64,000 bases of DNA from Paragorgia papillata (lineage: Eukaryota > Cnidaria > Anthozoa > Scleralcyonacea > Coralliidae), in the NCBI GenBank assembly GCA_035771165.1, contig JAWNZC010000105.1, forward strand, positions 284,001 to 348,000, in the 5' to 3' direction. Of the stretch, positions 21,182 to 33,786 are shown piece by piece. The notes beneath the pieces are model-generated. The model did not search any database. It was not told the DNA's origin and saw nothing but the letters and a program-made list of their open reading frames with translations. Within the stretch, counting starts at the first letter, position 1. Each line of letters starts with the position of its first letter. The translations under genes and the position numbers were made by a program.

Positions 21182-24100
21182 ATGGAAGCATCAACAAGTG
21201 ATTCCCTACCAAAGCGAGGAAGACCAAAGCGAGGAAGACCAAAGCTTGATGTTCAGATACAAAGAATCAGCTTGCGAATGAATGTGTACGACGAGTGGTT
21301 GGCCAAAAAAGACTTTCGGATTTGCTGAAAAGACCCATAGTGAGTTCGTTGAGTATTTACTGAAGATCAGTGACGAACAAATAGGTCGAAATGCAGCATC
21401 GTCTTCTGGTGAGTTTCTATAAATTCTGAATACATGTTTAGTTATGTATATTTTTTATACTGTCTGTCTGCCTTTTATTGGCCCTTTAGTATTAATAATT
21501 TAATATTTGGTTCAGAATTGTATGTAATTTCTATGTTTGTCTTTGCTATTAGGCTTTCCAGTTAATTCAACGCCAGTTGGTAAACTAAAAAGAAGACCCC
21601 TGTATATTGATGCTTCTCCCATTCAAGATGAACCTAGTCAAGATGTGTAAGTAAACAAAAAATCTAGAATGATAACGTTGGTAATTTGATAATTCTGCGA
21701 TTGTTTACTAATTTGTTATGATGTAATCTGTTCTTTTTACAGAACCATGGATGTCACTGGCATTTCAGGTCTAGACATCAGCAGAGTTGAAAGCCTGTCT
21801 GTTACACTCAATCCTGAATTTGGAATGTATGATGGCGAGATTTCGTCTGATTCTTTGAGTGAAGATTACGAATTTGATGAAACAAGGTAAATTATGAATT
21901 TCTTGAGTCTAGTTGAGGGATTGTTAATTGTTTATACATATTTAATATTAATGAATCTTTCAAGCCTGGTGTTTCCTTGAACATAAGAACCAAATGGAAA
22001 TAATTTATTGTTTCTGTATAAATTCTGTTGGAGCCAAACTTGCATACATAGATGTAGCCATGAAATATATTTGATAGATATATGATTGCTTATGTTTATG
22101 TTAATTTACTGTTGTTGGATTTTTTATGCACAGTTCTATTTCAAGTGAATTGAGGTCAGCAACAACATATGAATCAAGTGATGATGGCACTGAGAATGAT
22201 GAGTTGTAAGTCTGAGTAGAATCACCAGTTTAAAGTGTCTACGACATGAAAAAATGAGTATGGCGTTTTTTACACAGACTGAAAGATGTTCAGCCAAATA
22301 ATAATCTCAGAAGGTTTGGCGTATTTCTGATGAATATTTTTCGAGTTACAACGCGTTGAAGTTGCCAATTTTGCCATATTTTCGAATAAAAAGTACGAAA
22401 AGTCTGGGACCGAGTTTAGGCCGCGATGACGTAGGCGTGTGGACTCATCGTAAATTTCACTGTGGTGATACAGGTAAATACAGCAAGATAGGGCTTTTGA
22501 AAACGAGTCAGAAAACGAATATTTTGTGTCACCAGCTACTATAGAAGACGAAGAATCAAATGAGGATATGATTAAGCAGTTTTTGGTTGATGCTGATAGT
22601 GATGAACCATCAGATCACGATGCAGTCGAGAGGCGATTGTCGATGAGGTTCGTCGATGAAGTTACATATTTCCTTCGGGAAATATTGTCCAAAGATTTGG
22701 CAGTGTTACAGTTAATAGTAAATTCTGAATATTGCCGAGTATTAACAAAACGAATAAAACTAAAACAGCAATATTTTCTATTCTATATGTTTCTATTATA
22801 TATAATATTATACAATATATTCACAAGTCTCAAAGCAGTATCACATGTGTGCCGAAATACTCCAATAGGACAATGAGTATCGCTTCTGGGTCCAGATAAA
22901 TTACGTTGGGTCTTAGCTAGATTCCCAAAATGTTATAAAGCATATAGCACTGCGGATAACACAAGGTCTTTAAAATGCGCAGAGCAAAGATGTGACGTGA
23001 GTCAAAAGCCAGGACGATGCCTAAGCGGATGATTTTTGTACATCATACATAATTTCCGTTCTTCTGCTCTCGTTTTCTCAGTGAAACCTGTCCAGAATTA
23101 CTCTGGTACATGCCAATCATTTTTCGCCAGATCCATACCACAGTATCGTCCTTTTGAAGACTGGGTTTGGGTCATAGTCCATAGTCATAGCGGCGAAACT
23201 TAATCTTATATATTTTATTGCCCGTTCCCTAATATATACTATTCCACCTGATTGTTGTGATATACGAAACTTCGATCAAGTACGACATTTATAGTTCGAG
23301 TCGTCTAGCGTTACAATATTTCTGCTCTGGTTCTTGGTTCTATTACTTATAACTAATTTGCTCTGAGTTATACTGTTTATATATCCCACATTTCAGCGAC
23401 TCGTGCAATTTCAGCTTGTTTTTACAATCACGACATAATTTGCGCAGGCAATAAAACTGCGTTGGTCATGCATTCGCGCGCCAAACCCTTGTTAACCAAA
23501 TACTTATTACTGATAATATGTAAAGAAACTCGCGCTAGAGATTAAATTGAACCGTATATGCATGGTCGAATGCGGACAACTGTACAGTGTATGCACTCAC
23601 GACCAACATTAACATCATTAAAGACACCTTATTTATAGTGAAAACCAGTTCTCTGTAACACCACTGCCAAACTGATTTCTAAGTGATTATTGTTGTAGTA
23701 TTAACATACTAACTTTTAGCAAATCCCATGACCAGACCGACGATAAAATTGCACAAAAACTGAACGCAAAACAACGTAATTCTTAGACCAACAAGTCTAC
23801 CCTCTATAATGTTCTGTTCCCGACGTTGCTGCGATCACTTCAACATTTTTACGGCGACGACGTTTATTCGAACGCTGATCAAAAGTAAACAAAACGGTTT
23901 TGCTTGACCTAACTTCACTCTTACTAGGAGTGTTTATACTCGCGATTCAATGAAAATAATGAATATCCAGAGGTCATCAACACATCGGTAATATAGAATT
24001 TCACTAAACGCTAAAATAAAGTTGTTTTATTCAGAACCATAGCCATCCCAATTTGCTCAAAAACGGCTAATAATACCTGTTATTTTGTTTAGTCAACTTG

Positions 24101-25611
24101 AGATGTGTCCACACGCCTACGTCATAAGTAACCAGATAGCCGGTCTGACCGCGCGATGGAATTTCGCACTCTTCGAGTCGTTTCAGGTGAACTTCGAAGA
24201 GTCGTAGTTCGAAAAATATACGACGAAATGATGCCAAATTTCGTGAGATTACCTTTCACAGGTATATCTTTCACTTAATACAAAAAAATCGTATACCATT
24301 TTTTCATGTCATAGACACTTTAAGCAGGCCTTTAGATTGCTATACTAGCTGTAAAAATACCAGAAAAAAATACTGAACCCACATGTAGGAATCAAGCCCA
24401 CAACTTTTCTGAACACCAGTTGGTTCACGAATGTTTGATTCTTATCAGGGACTCAGGATTTCTCCTGGGATTTTTACTGGTAGTATAGCAAACTATGAGA
24501 AGTTAGGTATTGTTTTAACAACCATTTACCATGTCTGCATTTATATTAATACTAATCTCAAAAAGATTTCTTATCAGACTCTTTGGATTAAATTTGATTC
24601 CAGCTGTTTCTTGCAATGTAATAGATTCTTGGCATTATCATTTTAGGAGTTGGAGTTGACCACCAAAATCAATGTATAGGAAGAAATAGAATTACGATAT
24701 TGTCTTACAGTATAGTGTTACTGTAAATGTAGTTAGCTTTTGATCAATCTTCAAAGTAAACGAATATCTATTATGTAAAATAAAAATTCTCATATATATT
24801 ATTTTCTTTTCCATTTTTTGTAGTGATGTATTGGAAGAAGGACATGACAATGATGCAACACTTACTGCATCTGAAGGCAATTCTATAGATAGTTCATCGT
24901 CTATGATAGGGGAAGAAGATATGGACATCAGCTATCTAGAAGATTGTGTCAGCATTGAGACCCAGCATGGTCCAGAGACAAGAGACGAATGGATAAAACG
25001 ACTGATGACAAAGTTTGAAGGAAAAATTTGGTGGAATAAACATCACTGGCAAAGAGAGTGATTTATATAACAACCACATGCACAAAGACCGGGTAGTTGT
25101 TGATGTTGACATTCTTTTAGAGATGTTTAAGAAATGTTGACTTGCGACATGCTCTGCACAGGGTGAGGTTGAAAGATGGTATATTGAAGGTGGTGTATTG
25201 AAAGTGACTTGGTCGTGTTCAAATGGTCACACTGCTTATTGGACATCATCAAAAGTGTTATGTGAGAAGAAAGGACAGAAGATTTTTGTCAATACTTTGC
25301 TGTTGGCAGCTGGGATTATAATTACTGGTAACAATTTTGAGAAGGTGACCCTGTTATGTAAATTTCTTGGAATTGGCTTTATCTCTGCATCAACATTTCA
25401 CAGAATCCAAAGGTGCTATGTTGTGCCTGAAGTTCACTTCCCAAATTTCTTTCTTCATTTCTTCCCAGAGACATTTCAATGCCTCTGGGAAGAAATGAAG
25501 AAAGAAATTTGGGCAGTCCTAAGAAACGAGCCTGTGGTTTTATGTGGAGATGGGAGAAATGATTCTCCAGGTCATAGTGCAAAATATTGTACGTATGTCC
25601 TAATGGAGCAG
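21182..25611 (+). pseudogene. Kolobok-like transposase gene, five visible exons, truncated
   Basis: Exons by splice sites: 21182-21408, 21553-21646, 21743-21886, 22134-22205, and 24824 to about 25611. Exon 1 starts MEASTSDSL and has an AT-hook-like KRGRPKRGRPK; a one-base slip in the A run near 21307 shifts the frame. Exons 2-4 are acidic. Exon 5 holds a Cys/His zinc-binding region (CSNGH context), a SASTFHRIQ block and CGDGRNDSPGHSAKYCTY, a motif I associate with the first catalytic Asp of Kolobok-like and related DDE transposases. Two stops at about 25062 and 25137 break the exon, and a non-LTR element then cuts it at about 25612. The C-terminal half is not found beyond 28.5 kb. The class assignment is from memory of motifs. 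Confidence 0.6.
22234..24321. mobile_element. DNA transposon with imperfect long TIRs and TTAA target duplication
   Basis: Flanked by TTAA at 22230-22233 and 24322-24325. Ends are AGTGTCTACGACATGAAA and, reverse-complemented, AGTGTCTATGACATGAAA; similarity continues imperfectly for over 200 bp, including GACGTAGGCGTGTGGA in both arms. The interior is A/T-rich, with one short coding-like acidic stretch (about 22480-22650, VSPATIEDEESNEDMI) that may be a transposase exon remnant. It sits wholly inside intron 4 of the surrounding transposase gene. TTAA targets are used by the piggyBac and Kolobok superfamilies; the end sequence is not piggyBac's CCC type. Confidence 0.8.
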
Positions 25612-28490
25612 TTTATATATATATAAACATATTTTATTAACATTTGCCCCAAGAGCTGCGGTAGCAGCTCATCCAGGGGGCTCACGCAAAAAATTTACAT
25701 AATAGGTAGAAAGCACACAATTTGAAACACACTAAATAAATAAATAAATAAAACAATAAGTTACAATGGTATAATTGAAGTTATAAAAAAATAAACAATA
25801 AACTAAACTAGGTTGAAGAACTAAATCTACCACTATCAATAATAAAGTTTTGAACATTTATAAAAAGCTGCATTTTAGTTTGAAAGTTCACAGAGTTGAG
25901 TTGGAGGACCAAACAGCAAAATATGACTTTTTCAGAATCAGTCGCTTCAACCCAGTTACAACCTAAAAGGGCAGCAGCTGAGGCAAAGAGCGAGTCACGC
26001 AGAGCAGCATAAAATGGGCAAAATAACAGAAAATGTTTGGCCGATTCAGAGGCACAACCACATCTGCACAATGGGGAAGGTACAACGTTAATTCGATAAA
26101 GATATTCATTTAAACCGTACGTCTCTAATCTTAATCGCGAATGAAGTATAGACGCATATCTTGATAAAGATACATCGTACAATGTATTGTATTTTTTGTC
26201 AAAAATTGATTTATGAAGATTGGAACTAAAATCGGAAAGATTATTTAGGTTTTTTAAATCAATTCCTAAATTGTTCCAACTTTTAATTGTTGAAGAAAAA
26301 AAAATATTTGCAAATCGATTTGTTCTTACAGCCATTAAACAAAAATCGTCGCCAGATCTTAAAGGGTACCGAGATTGTGTAAAAACCCGAGGAGGAAGCA
26401 GACCAGATAGAAAAGCTGGGGTTAAACCATTAACTATTTTATAAAATAAAACTAACTTGTGCCTAAATCTTCTGGATTTCAAATCTTCCCATGCAAGTTC
26501 ATTCATGAGTTTGTCACGACTGGTTCCCTTCATTGCACCCATTACGATTCCTGTTGCTTCATATTGTATATCTTCTAACTTCTGACAGTCGAAGTCAGTG
26601 CAATTGTCCCAGATTACACTGGCATATTCCAGGTTAGATCTTATCAAACATTTATAAATGGTATTCAATGTTGCCCTATTAACTTTAGATCTGATATATT
26701 TAAGACATCCTAGTTTTTTGGAGGCTTTTAAATAAATATTTGAAATGTGCATACTCCAAGAAAAGTTAGAGGTGAAAGAAAGTAAGGCCTAAATGCGTGT
26801 GAAAATCAACATCTTTAATAATTTCCCCATTCATAATGCAGGACGGATGAGTTTGTTTATTCTGCTTTGCAGAAAAGGTAATAGATCTAGTTTTTGAGGC
26901 ATTCATGGTTACTAACCACTTTCTGGACCATGAAGAAATTTTATCTAGGTCAGAGTCTGACAATGACAATGTCAAGCAACGAGGTATCATCGGCATATAG
27001 AAATGACTGACATGAAAGATTATGTTTGATATCATTAATATAAATCAAAAAGAGTAGAAGACCTAGAACAGAGCCCTGTGGTACTCCAGCATTAATTTTA
27101 ATCCAGTCAGAACACTGACCATCGATGATCACTCGTTGTTGTCTATCAGTTAAATATGACCTAATCCAACTAAGTAAGGGATCACGAATCCCAATATATG
27201 TAGAAGGCCTTTATGCCAAACTTTGTCAGATGCCTTGCTGACATCTAAAAAGACCATTCTAACTTCCTTGCCGTTTTCTAAAGCCTGGTAAATTTTATGA
27301 CAAACATAAATTAATTGGTTAGTTGTGGAGTCTCCAGGACGGAAACCAGATTGAAAATTGTGAAGAAAACGAATTTCAATAAGAAAATTATAAAGATGGA
27401 CAAATACAACTTTTCCACAAATTTTAGATAAACAAGGTAATAAAGAGATTGGTCGATAATTACTTTTTAACTCAGTTATCCTTCTTAAACACAGGTAAAA
27501 CATTTGCTAATTTCCATTGACGCGGAAATTGACCAAAATAAAGTGATCTGTTAATGAGTCGAACAAAAGACTGAATAATGCCCTTAGAGCACATTTTAAT
27601 AATTTTATTACTTATGCTGTCATAACCACAGGCTTTTGAAACATCCAGTAATTCAATCAAGTTGCTTACTTCTTTTGCAGAAGTAACAACAAAAGACAAC
27701 ATTTTAGAAAACTGATGATCACCCGTCGCCGGTGGTTCAGCAGAGCTATCATCTAAAGTCATTTGACTGGTAAAATATTCGTTAAATATATTAGCTTTCT
27801 CCAAGGGATCACTAACAGGAACACAATTTTCCAGAATAATTGGAACCGAAGTAACGGATTTGCCCGGATAAAATGGCTCAACTATAGACCACCACTTCTT
27901 TGGGCAAGTCTTAGGATCAGATAGTAAATGATCAATTTTTTTATAATAATTTGACTTAGCTTTACGAATTACTGCAGTTGTGTAATTTCTTTGTATTCTA
28001 TATTTCTCCCGAGAGGATGGAAGTTTTAAAGTATTGTGAATTTTTAATAGTCTGTCACGCTTTCTTATGTCGTTGCGAACAGAGGAATTCATCCATGGTT
28101 TATCACGGGGTCTAATAACTTTTTTACGCGGTATGTGATTTTCAATAACATAACACAATCTAGTAAACCACTCTAAATAAATCAAGTCGACATCCGAAAA
28201 GTCCGAAAAAATACTCTCGTGGCTCAAATTTTCACTTAAAGCAGTATTCAAAGCATCAGTATTTACGTTACTGAAGTCCCAGATCTCCCTAGAGAAAGCT
28301 TTTGGCTTGAGAACACTGAAATGTTAATTTTCCCTGATACGATTGAATGATCACAATTATAGGGCGGACTTAAAGTTGAAGTATTAGCGAAAGGATCCGG
28401 AACATTAGTTATGACACAATCAAGGATTGAACTAGTATTAGCTGTGACTCTGGTTGGTTTGTGAACTAATTGAAAAAAACAGATGGGTTG
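25612..28490 (-). mobile_element. 5'-truncated non-LTR retrotransposon (CR1/jockey-like)
   Basis: Minus strand from about 28490 (inside the endonuclease) to a 3' end at about 25612, where the A/T tail runs into TATATATA and the interrupted transposase exon. The 3' UTR contains GCAGCTCTTGGGGCAAATG, similar to other CR1-type 3' ends. Confidence 0.85.
25808..28480 (-). pseudogene. Endonuclease tail and reverse transcriptase of the minus-strand element
   Basis: 28480-28260 codes for the endonuclease C-terminus (KPTRVTANTSSILDCV and CDHSIVSG, where the usual SDHS is CDHS). 28251-27472 is the linker and RT N-terminus. 27503-27150 carries NYRPISLLPCLSKI, FQSGFRPGDST and MVFLDVSKASDKVWH. 27132-26950 carries GVPQGSVLG and the catalytic YADD. 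27035-25808 gives the thumb and a C-terminal CRCGCASESAKHFLLFCP motif, a CCHC-like finger. At least three frameshifts separate these pieces, so the copy is inactive. Confidence 0.85.
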
Positions 28491-28499
28491 AAATAAACA

Positions 28500-28755
28500 A
28501 TTTAATTGGTTGCCTCATACACTGTAAAAACAAACTGGTTAAAACAACAAAAAAAAAAGGTTGTTTGAATGCATCTGAGGTAACCAGTTTTAAATTGGTA
28601 ATTTCAACCAAAATTTTTTTTGGTAGAAATAACCAATGATTTCTTGGTCAAAATAACCAATATAATTTTGGTTGAAAAATATTGTATTTTTACCAATAAA
28701 TATTTGGTCATTTTTACCAATAAGTATTGGCCATTTTTACCAATAAATAGTAGCC
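28500..28755. repeat. Array of TTGGT / ACCAA motifs
   Basis: A/T-rich stretch in which TTGGT and its complement ACCAA recur more than a dozen times, e.g. TTTTTACCAATAAATATTTGG repeated in variants with 25-27 base spacing. Direct and inverted copies alternate, so several small hairpins can form. Confidence 0.7.
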
Positions 28756-30465
28756 AAACGTGTATGTGGCAGACCCACACAGCAGAGTAGAAAAAAACTT
28801 TAAATTGCAAGACACTTAATAGCAATCAATAGTAACCACAAAAGTAATCGTGTTTGTCTTAACTGAAGAATTGCATGTGACTATATAGGGAGATTAACAA
28901 TGAAAAATGTAAGCTTAACATTTTGTGAACATGCGTATACTCTCCGTAAATATACGATATTAACAGAACGCACGAAAAACTGTCCTGAGCGGGAGTTCCA
29001 ATAGCTCCTTATTTTACTGGGTTGTTCTCTCGGCCAGAGCTCAATACAAATGAGCTGTACTCATTCACATTCCCCAAATAACCATCATACTCTGTGATCG
29101 TATCGCGCACACCACCTGTATCAAAGCCATAGGAAACACAGTAGAGCTTTGTTTAGATTGCACCAAGATAAAGGCACTGTCACAACCTCTTTCTTTCAGT
29201 AAACCAAAAGTCGCTGGGGGATATGGATGTGTATTGCTAGTTCGTGCGATTTTTAACTTGTTCATTTGGTAAGGGAGTTTCTTCAATTAGGTTTAAAAAA
29301 GCGATATCTGCAGGTAGCATTAACAATAGTGATGTTGGGTAGTGATGTTGAGGTATGTATATTTAAGGCATAATTTTAGTTACCTTTACTAGAAACGTTC
29401 TTTGATAAGGTTCTGCTATACTGAGACATATGTTGCTGGCGCTCTTTTTTAGGAGGACCAAACAAGTCTCGGAAAAACGGAAAAACGCTTTATGGGCAAA
29501 AAGGTCATCTGTTTGGCGACTTTACCTTGAATGTTATTTGGAAAATAAATCTGGCGAAAGACAGTGGTGCTGGCCATTGGGTGTGTACATGTGGTACAAA
29601 AGACAGCAGAACATTTGTAACCCGGTTAGTCGCTTTTCTTTATTCTTTACGGCTCTATTTTCAATTTTTTGGAGAGCTAGCCAAGAATATTCTGAAATAA
29701 CGCGCTGCCTTTGTACACGTCAAGGTTAAGTTTGAGTGGAAAATAGTTTCATGACTGCATGTCATAGCCTTTAAATACAAAGTGAATTATTGGCTGACAG
29801 TGACACCAGACTGCAGAGCCAGAGTTGGGCGTGCATGCACTTGTCGCCGATAACTCCGGTGAGGGGCAAAATCACTTGTGCATGCACTCACAGGCGATTG
29901 TACACTGTTTAACTATATAAAAAGTAAGGTTAAATTCGATAATTCTATACGTTTTTAGTGAACTATATCTACAGGGACTTGGGTGTTGTTTCTTCTGAAT
30001 TGCCCTGGGCACCGATGTTTGTCATCTCGGATACATGCCAGTCATTGCCCAACTCTGCAGTGTAGGTCTCTTACATCACCCGCCTGGTCTCTCAAAATTT
30101 AATACTTTACTCTACTATAACGCCAGACGATTTTACTCATGGAGGCGCAAATAGCGTTGACGGGGAATACTTCTATAAACACCAGATATACAGATGTTAA
30201 AGCTTGACAGCCGCCAAAGTAATCTAAATAACTTTAACGGCAGTTTAAATTTCACTTCCCCGGCCCATCAACTACAGTTAAACTTGTCTTAAAGTCACGT
30301 TTTTTTATAAGTTTTTTAAAACTCGTTATTGAATGGTTGAAAGAAAATTAAACTTTTGGTGTTGAAATTCTGCATGTCGTCGTTTAATCGCTTATCTAAA
30401 TCATAGATGCATTACGCTTATCAGCTACTCCAAATTGAACTTGGGTGTTATATGTGCTTCATAAA
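28756..30465. other. Intergenic, no supported gene
   Basis: Contains only short open frames (e.g. 29430-29729) without motifs I recognise. No strong repeat seen. Confidence 0.4.
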
Positions 30466-30693
30466 CCTGGTTTTCACTACGACATAATAAGCGTAAGCAT
30501 AAAGCCAGAACCAAGAACAGGATCCGACAAGGACCAAGCATAAGCCAAGTGTAAGACAAAAAGCAAAAAAAATAAAAATTAGTCTTGTTTTTTCTTCAGT
30601 TTTACCTGATAACATGTTCGAGTTCCACAGGAGAACTTTTGCTTTGTTTCGTGTTGATCTTATGCTTACGCTTATGTCGTAGTGAAAACCAGG
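30466..30693. repeat. MITE with inverted repeats, about 228 bp
   Basis: Left CCTGGTTTTCACTACGACAT and right ATGTCGTAGTGAAAACCAGG are exact inverses; the inner GCGTAAGCATAA also pairs. The flanks GTTATATGTG (left, not flush) and GTTATCTGTG (right) are similar but not a clean target duplication. Confidence 0.8.
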
Positions 30694-30698
30694 CGTTA

Positions 30699-31745
30699 TC
30701 TGTGAAAGTCACACGTGTGGTTTTCATATCGTGTCTTTACAGTTAACAAAGCAGGGGCGTAGGAACCGGGTGCATGTGCCCCACAAACTCTGTCGTAAAG
30801 TGCACTTTTTGCAACAGAAAAGTAGTGCCCTTTTTATAATAAAACATGTGCCTCAAGTGTCCTTTTGAAGCTCTATACCCCCAAAGAAAGTGCCCTTTTG
30901 AAGCTGTGACCCTCCAAGATCAACTTGCTTCCTACGCCACTGTAACGAAGGTTTTTAAAACGCTTCATATTTTCCCAGTGAACGGAACTAGATTTTTATT
31001 TGATTGCACCGACACACAAGTGGAAATTTGAGTAACTGATAAGTGTCAGCTCGGTGGTTAAACAAAGGAAGTCCATTAACACGGAAATGACAGGCATCAG
31101 CATGGATCGAACTCTAAGTGCAACTCCAAATATAGTATTTTTGTTCTTACTTCTAAATTTGTTTGTGAGAATCACATGTGTCGTTTTCATAATCTTGTCA
31201 GTTTACAGAATTGAAAATATAATATTAAGGAAGGTTTAACACTGCAGATTTGATGAGAAATATTTTTATACTATAATCGTCAGTCAACCTCGAACTGATG
31301 ACTGCTAGTTATCAAAACTTCCCTTGCAACCAGATAAAAAGCTAGTTTCATTGACTGGGCCGATTAGTATCATCAAATCTGAAGTGTGTTAAAAAACTTT
31401 GTTATAATTGTATTGTCACTACGGTTTTCATATATCGTGTCTTTGTAGTACGTGTGACTTTAACAGATTAACGCCACACGATTTTATCACCTCTTGGAAA
31501 GACCCTGGACAGGGATTAACCGAACAACAGTATAGCAAATTTAGACATGTAGGAATATCGCTTAATTTGCTGTGCCGATGCTTATCAGTTACTAGTCAAA
31601 ATTCCACTTGTGTGTCGGTGCAACCAAATAAAAATCTAGTTCCGTTCACTGGGGAAATCTGGAGTGTGTAAAAGCCTTGGTTAATTGTATTGTCACTACT
31701 GTAAAGACACGATATATGAAAACCATACTTGTGACTTTAACAGAT
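30699..31745. repeat. Composite inverted-repeat element
   Basis: Outer arms: left GTGGTTTTCATATCGTGTCT with flanking AAAGTCAC, and right AGACACGATATATGAAAACC with GTGACTTT. Inner arms of about 80 bp at 30972-31047 and 31574-31654 are near-perfect inverses (core GCACCGACACACAAGTGGAA). Further partial copies at 31255-31460 and 31740-31850 show nesting or duplication of the same family. Confidence 0.75.
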
Positions 31746-31879
31746 TAACTAATCAAAATTCCACTTGTGTGTCGGTGCAACCATTTAGTATCATCAAATC
31801 TGAAGTGTTTTAAAAACCTTCGTTAATTGTATTGTCCCTACTGTAAAGACCATGCACGTTATTTTCACAGATCAATTTA

Positions 31880-32140
31880 AAAATCCGAATCTTTTGTCGG
31901 TAAACTGAAGTATATACTGTGGACCTTTTGAACACAAAACAGAGCATCGTGGGTAATCAAGATTGGATAGAAAAAAGCATAGATAATGGAGGGGAACTGG
32001 ATAGGAAACTTAAAAAACCGTGCTGTTGGTGTTGTTATTGTTGGCTGTTGTTGTTGTTGTTTTTGTTGGTTGTGGTGGAATTGTTATTGTTATGTATGAT
32101 TGTTCACCATAAGATTTAATTAGTGTCCCTTTTTTGGCAG
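31880..32140. other. Upstream flank of the ATPase-like gene
   Basis: Contains a (TTG)n-rich stretch at about 32027-32075 that yields a poly-Leu open frame, which I do not regard as a gene. It ends in a polypyrimidine tract and AG at 32139-32140. Confidence 0.5.
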
Positions 32141-33729
32141 GATGATTGTGTTGAATGTAAATTCTTTAGATACAAAACAGAAGTTTATTGATGGCCTTAG
32201 AGCATCATATGGTGGTGGAACGTTTTTGCTCGGACCACGAGTTACAGCACCCATTATTCATCTCTACGCTGTATACTTAAAAACCGATTATGAAGAACAA
32301 GAAGAACCACGCCAATTTTGGGAACCTACGTATATGGGCTACCAAGGAGATGCCTATTGGATAGTGTCAAACAAAGTGAATATTTGCTTGGTCACTCTTG
32401 CTTATAGATTTACAAACATTTAACTTACTTACTCAATTAGTTGGAAACGTTTTCCCTGCTTCCATTGTATTATAGAAACATGAGTAAATTTTGGGAGAGA
32501 AAAAAAAACAATATCGCTATGGAAACACTATACCAAAGGGCAAGTACTTTCACAACCATTTCAAGTTCGACCAAACTTTCATGATTTATATAACCCAATG
32601 GGAAACTAGGAAATAGTTTTTACAGTAATTATATCGCGAAATAATTTAAACAAAACATGCGAACATAATACTATAGTATTAGTATATATGATTTAACGTA
32701 AATTCTCATAAGTAGCAACAATACAGCGTCAGTTGACGAAACCTAAACCACATTTCAAGCAATTAAGTCGTAAAAACATGACTTTCAGTCACGAACCGTG
32801 TACTAATTTGAGATTACGTTAATGAATTAATGCAAATTACGGACCAACGTATATTGTGATTCTTTGTGTTTAAGTTACATATCAAGCATGGGAAAGTGCT
32901 GAGTTCCAACGACCACCAGTACATAGCCATGGACGAGTCATTGAATGGCTACCAACTAAATATTAACCAGAGGCTCTTGCAGATAGACACTCTGTCAGAA
33001 GCCCTTACCAGGTAGTAGTGGTAGCTCAAACTAATAATTAACAATTTCAAAATGAATGGATGGATGGATGGATTGATTGATTGCTTGAAGTAAGTTGCAT
33101 GGATGGATGGCCGAGGAATGGATGGATGAATAAGGTCCTTTTTTTACATGTAGGTTTTCTTTCTTAACTAATGCATTTGGGCAAAATGCTGTCACTTTTC
33201 AGCTTGCCACAGCATTTACGGTTGGCCGAATAATTAGAAACGCTGCCCATCATGGTGATGTCTGGGGTATTTTGTGTTTCATTTACTAATATTTGTGTAC
33301 CAATTTTTTTATAAAATATAATATTTAACAATTATCCACTAAAGTTGAGACAAATATTCACATAACTCCTTCCGGTTGGCAAGTGCCTAGCCTAATGCCT
33401 TTCTTTTAATCTTAGCTGAGAGTTCTCTCGGGATGGTATTTTCAGTTACCAAGTGTATTGGTAAATCGTTAAGTCTGTTGCTGCTGGCACTCGGTGAAGG
33501 GATCCCAAGTCGGGTTCATTTGATGTTCCCCTTAGTGGAGGGAATCAACTTATGTGTGGAACATCATCGTAAGTACACATAAATCCACTGAGAAATGAGA
33601 ATATCCGATAATCGATTAGATTTGCGAAATGTTATAATTAGTAAAAAATAAAATAAATTCAGAGTTTAGCAAAATATTCAAACAAATAGGTTATTTATGT
33701 ATATAATGGTTCGAGAATGACTATGTATG

Positions 33730-33786
<57 letters not shown>

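Noticed and set aside
31919..32119. Possible leucine-rich membrane peptide
   Set aside because: It is a (TTG)n repeat translated; no homologous context.
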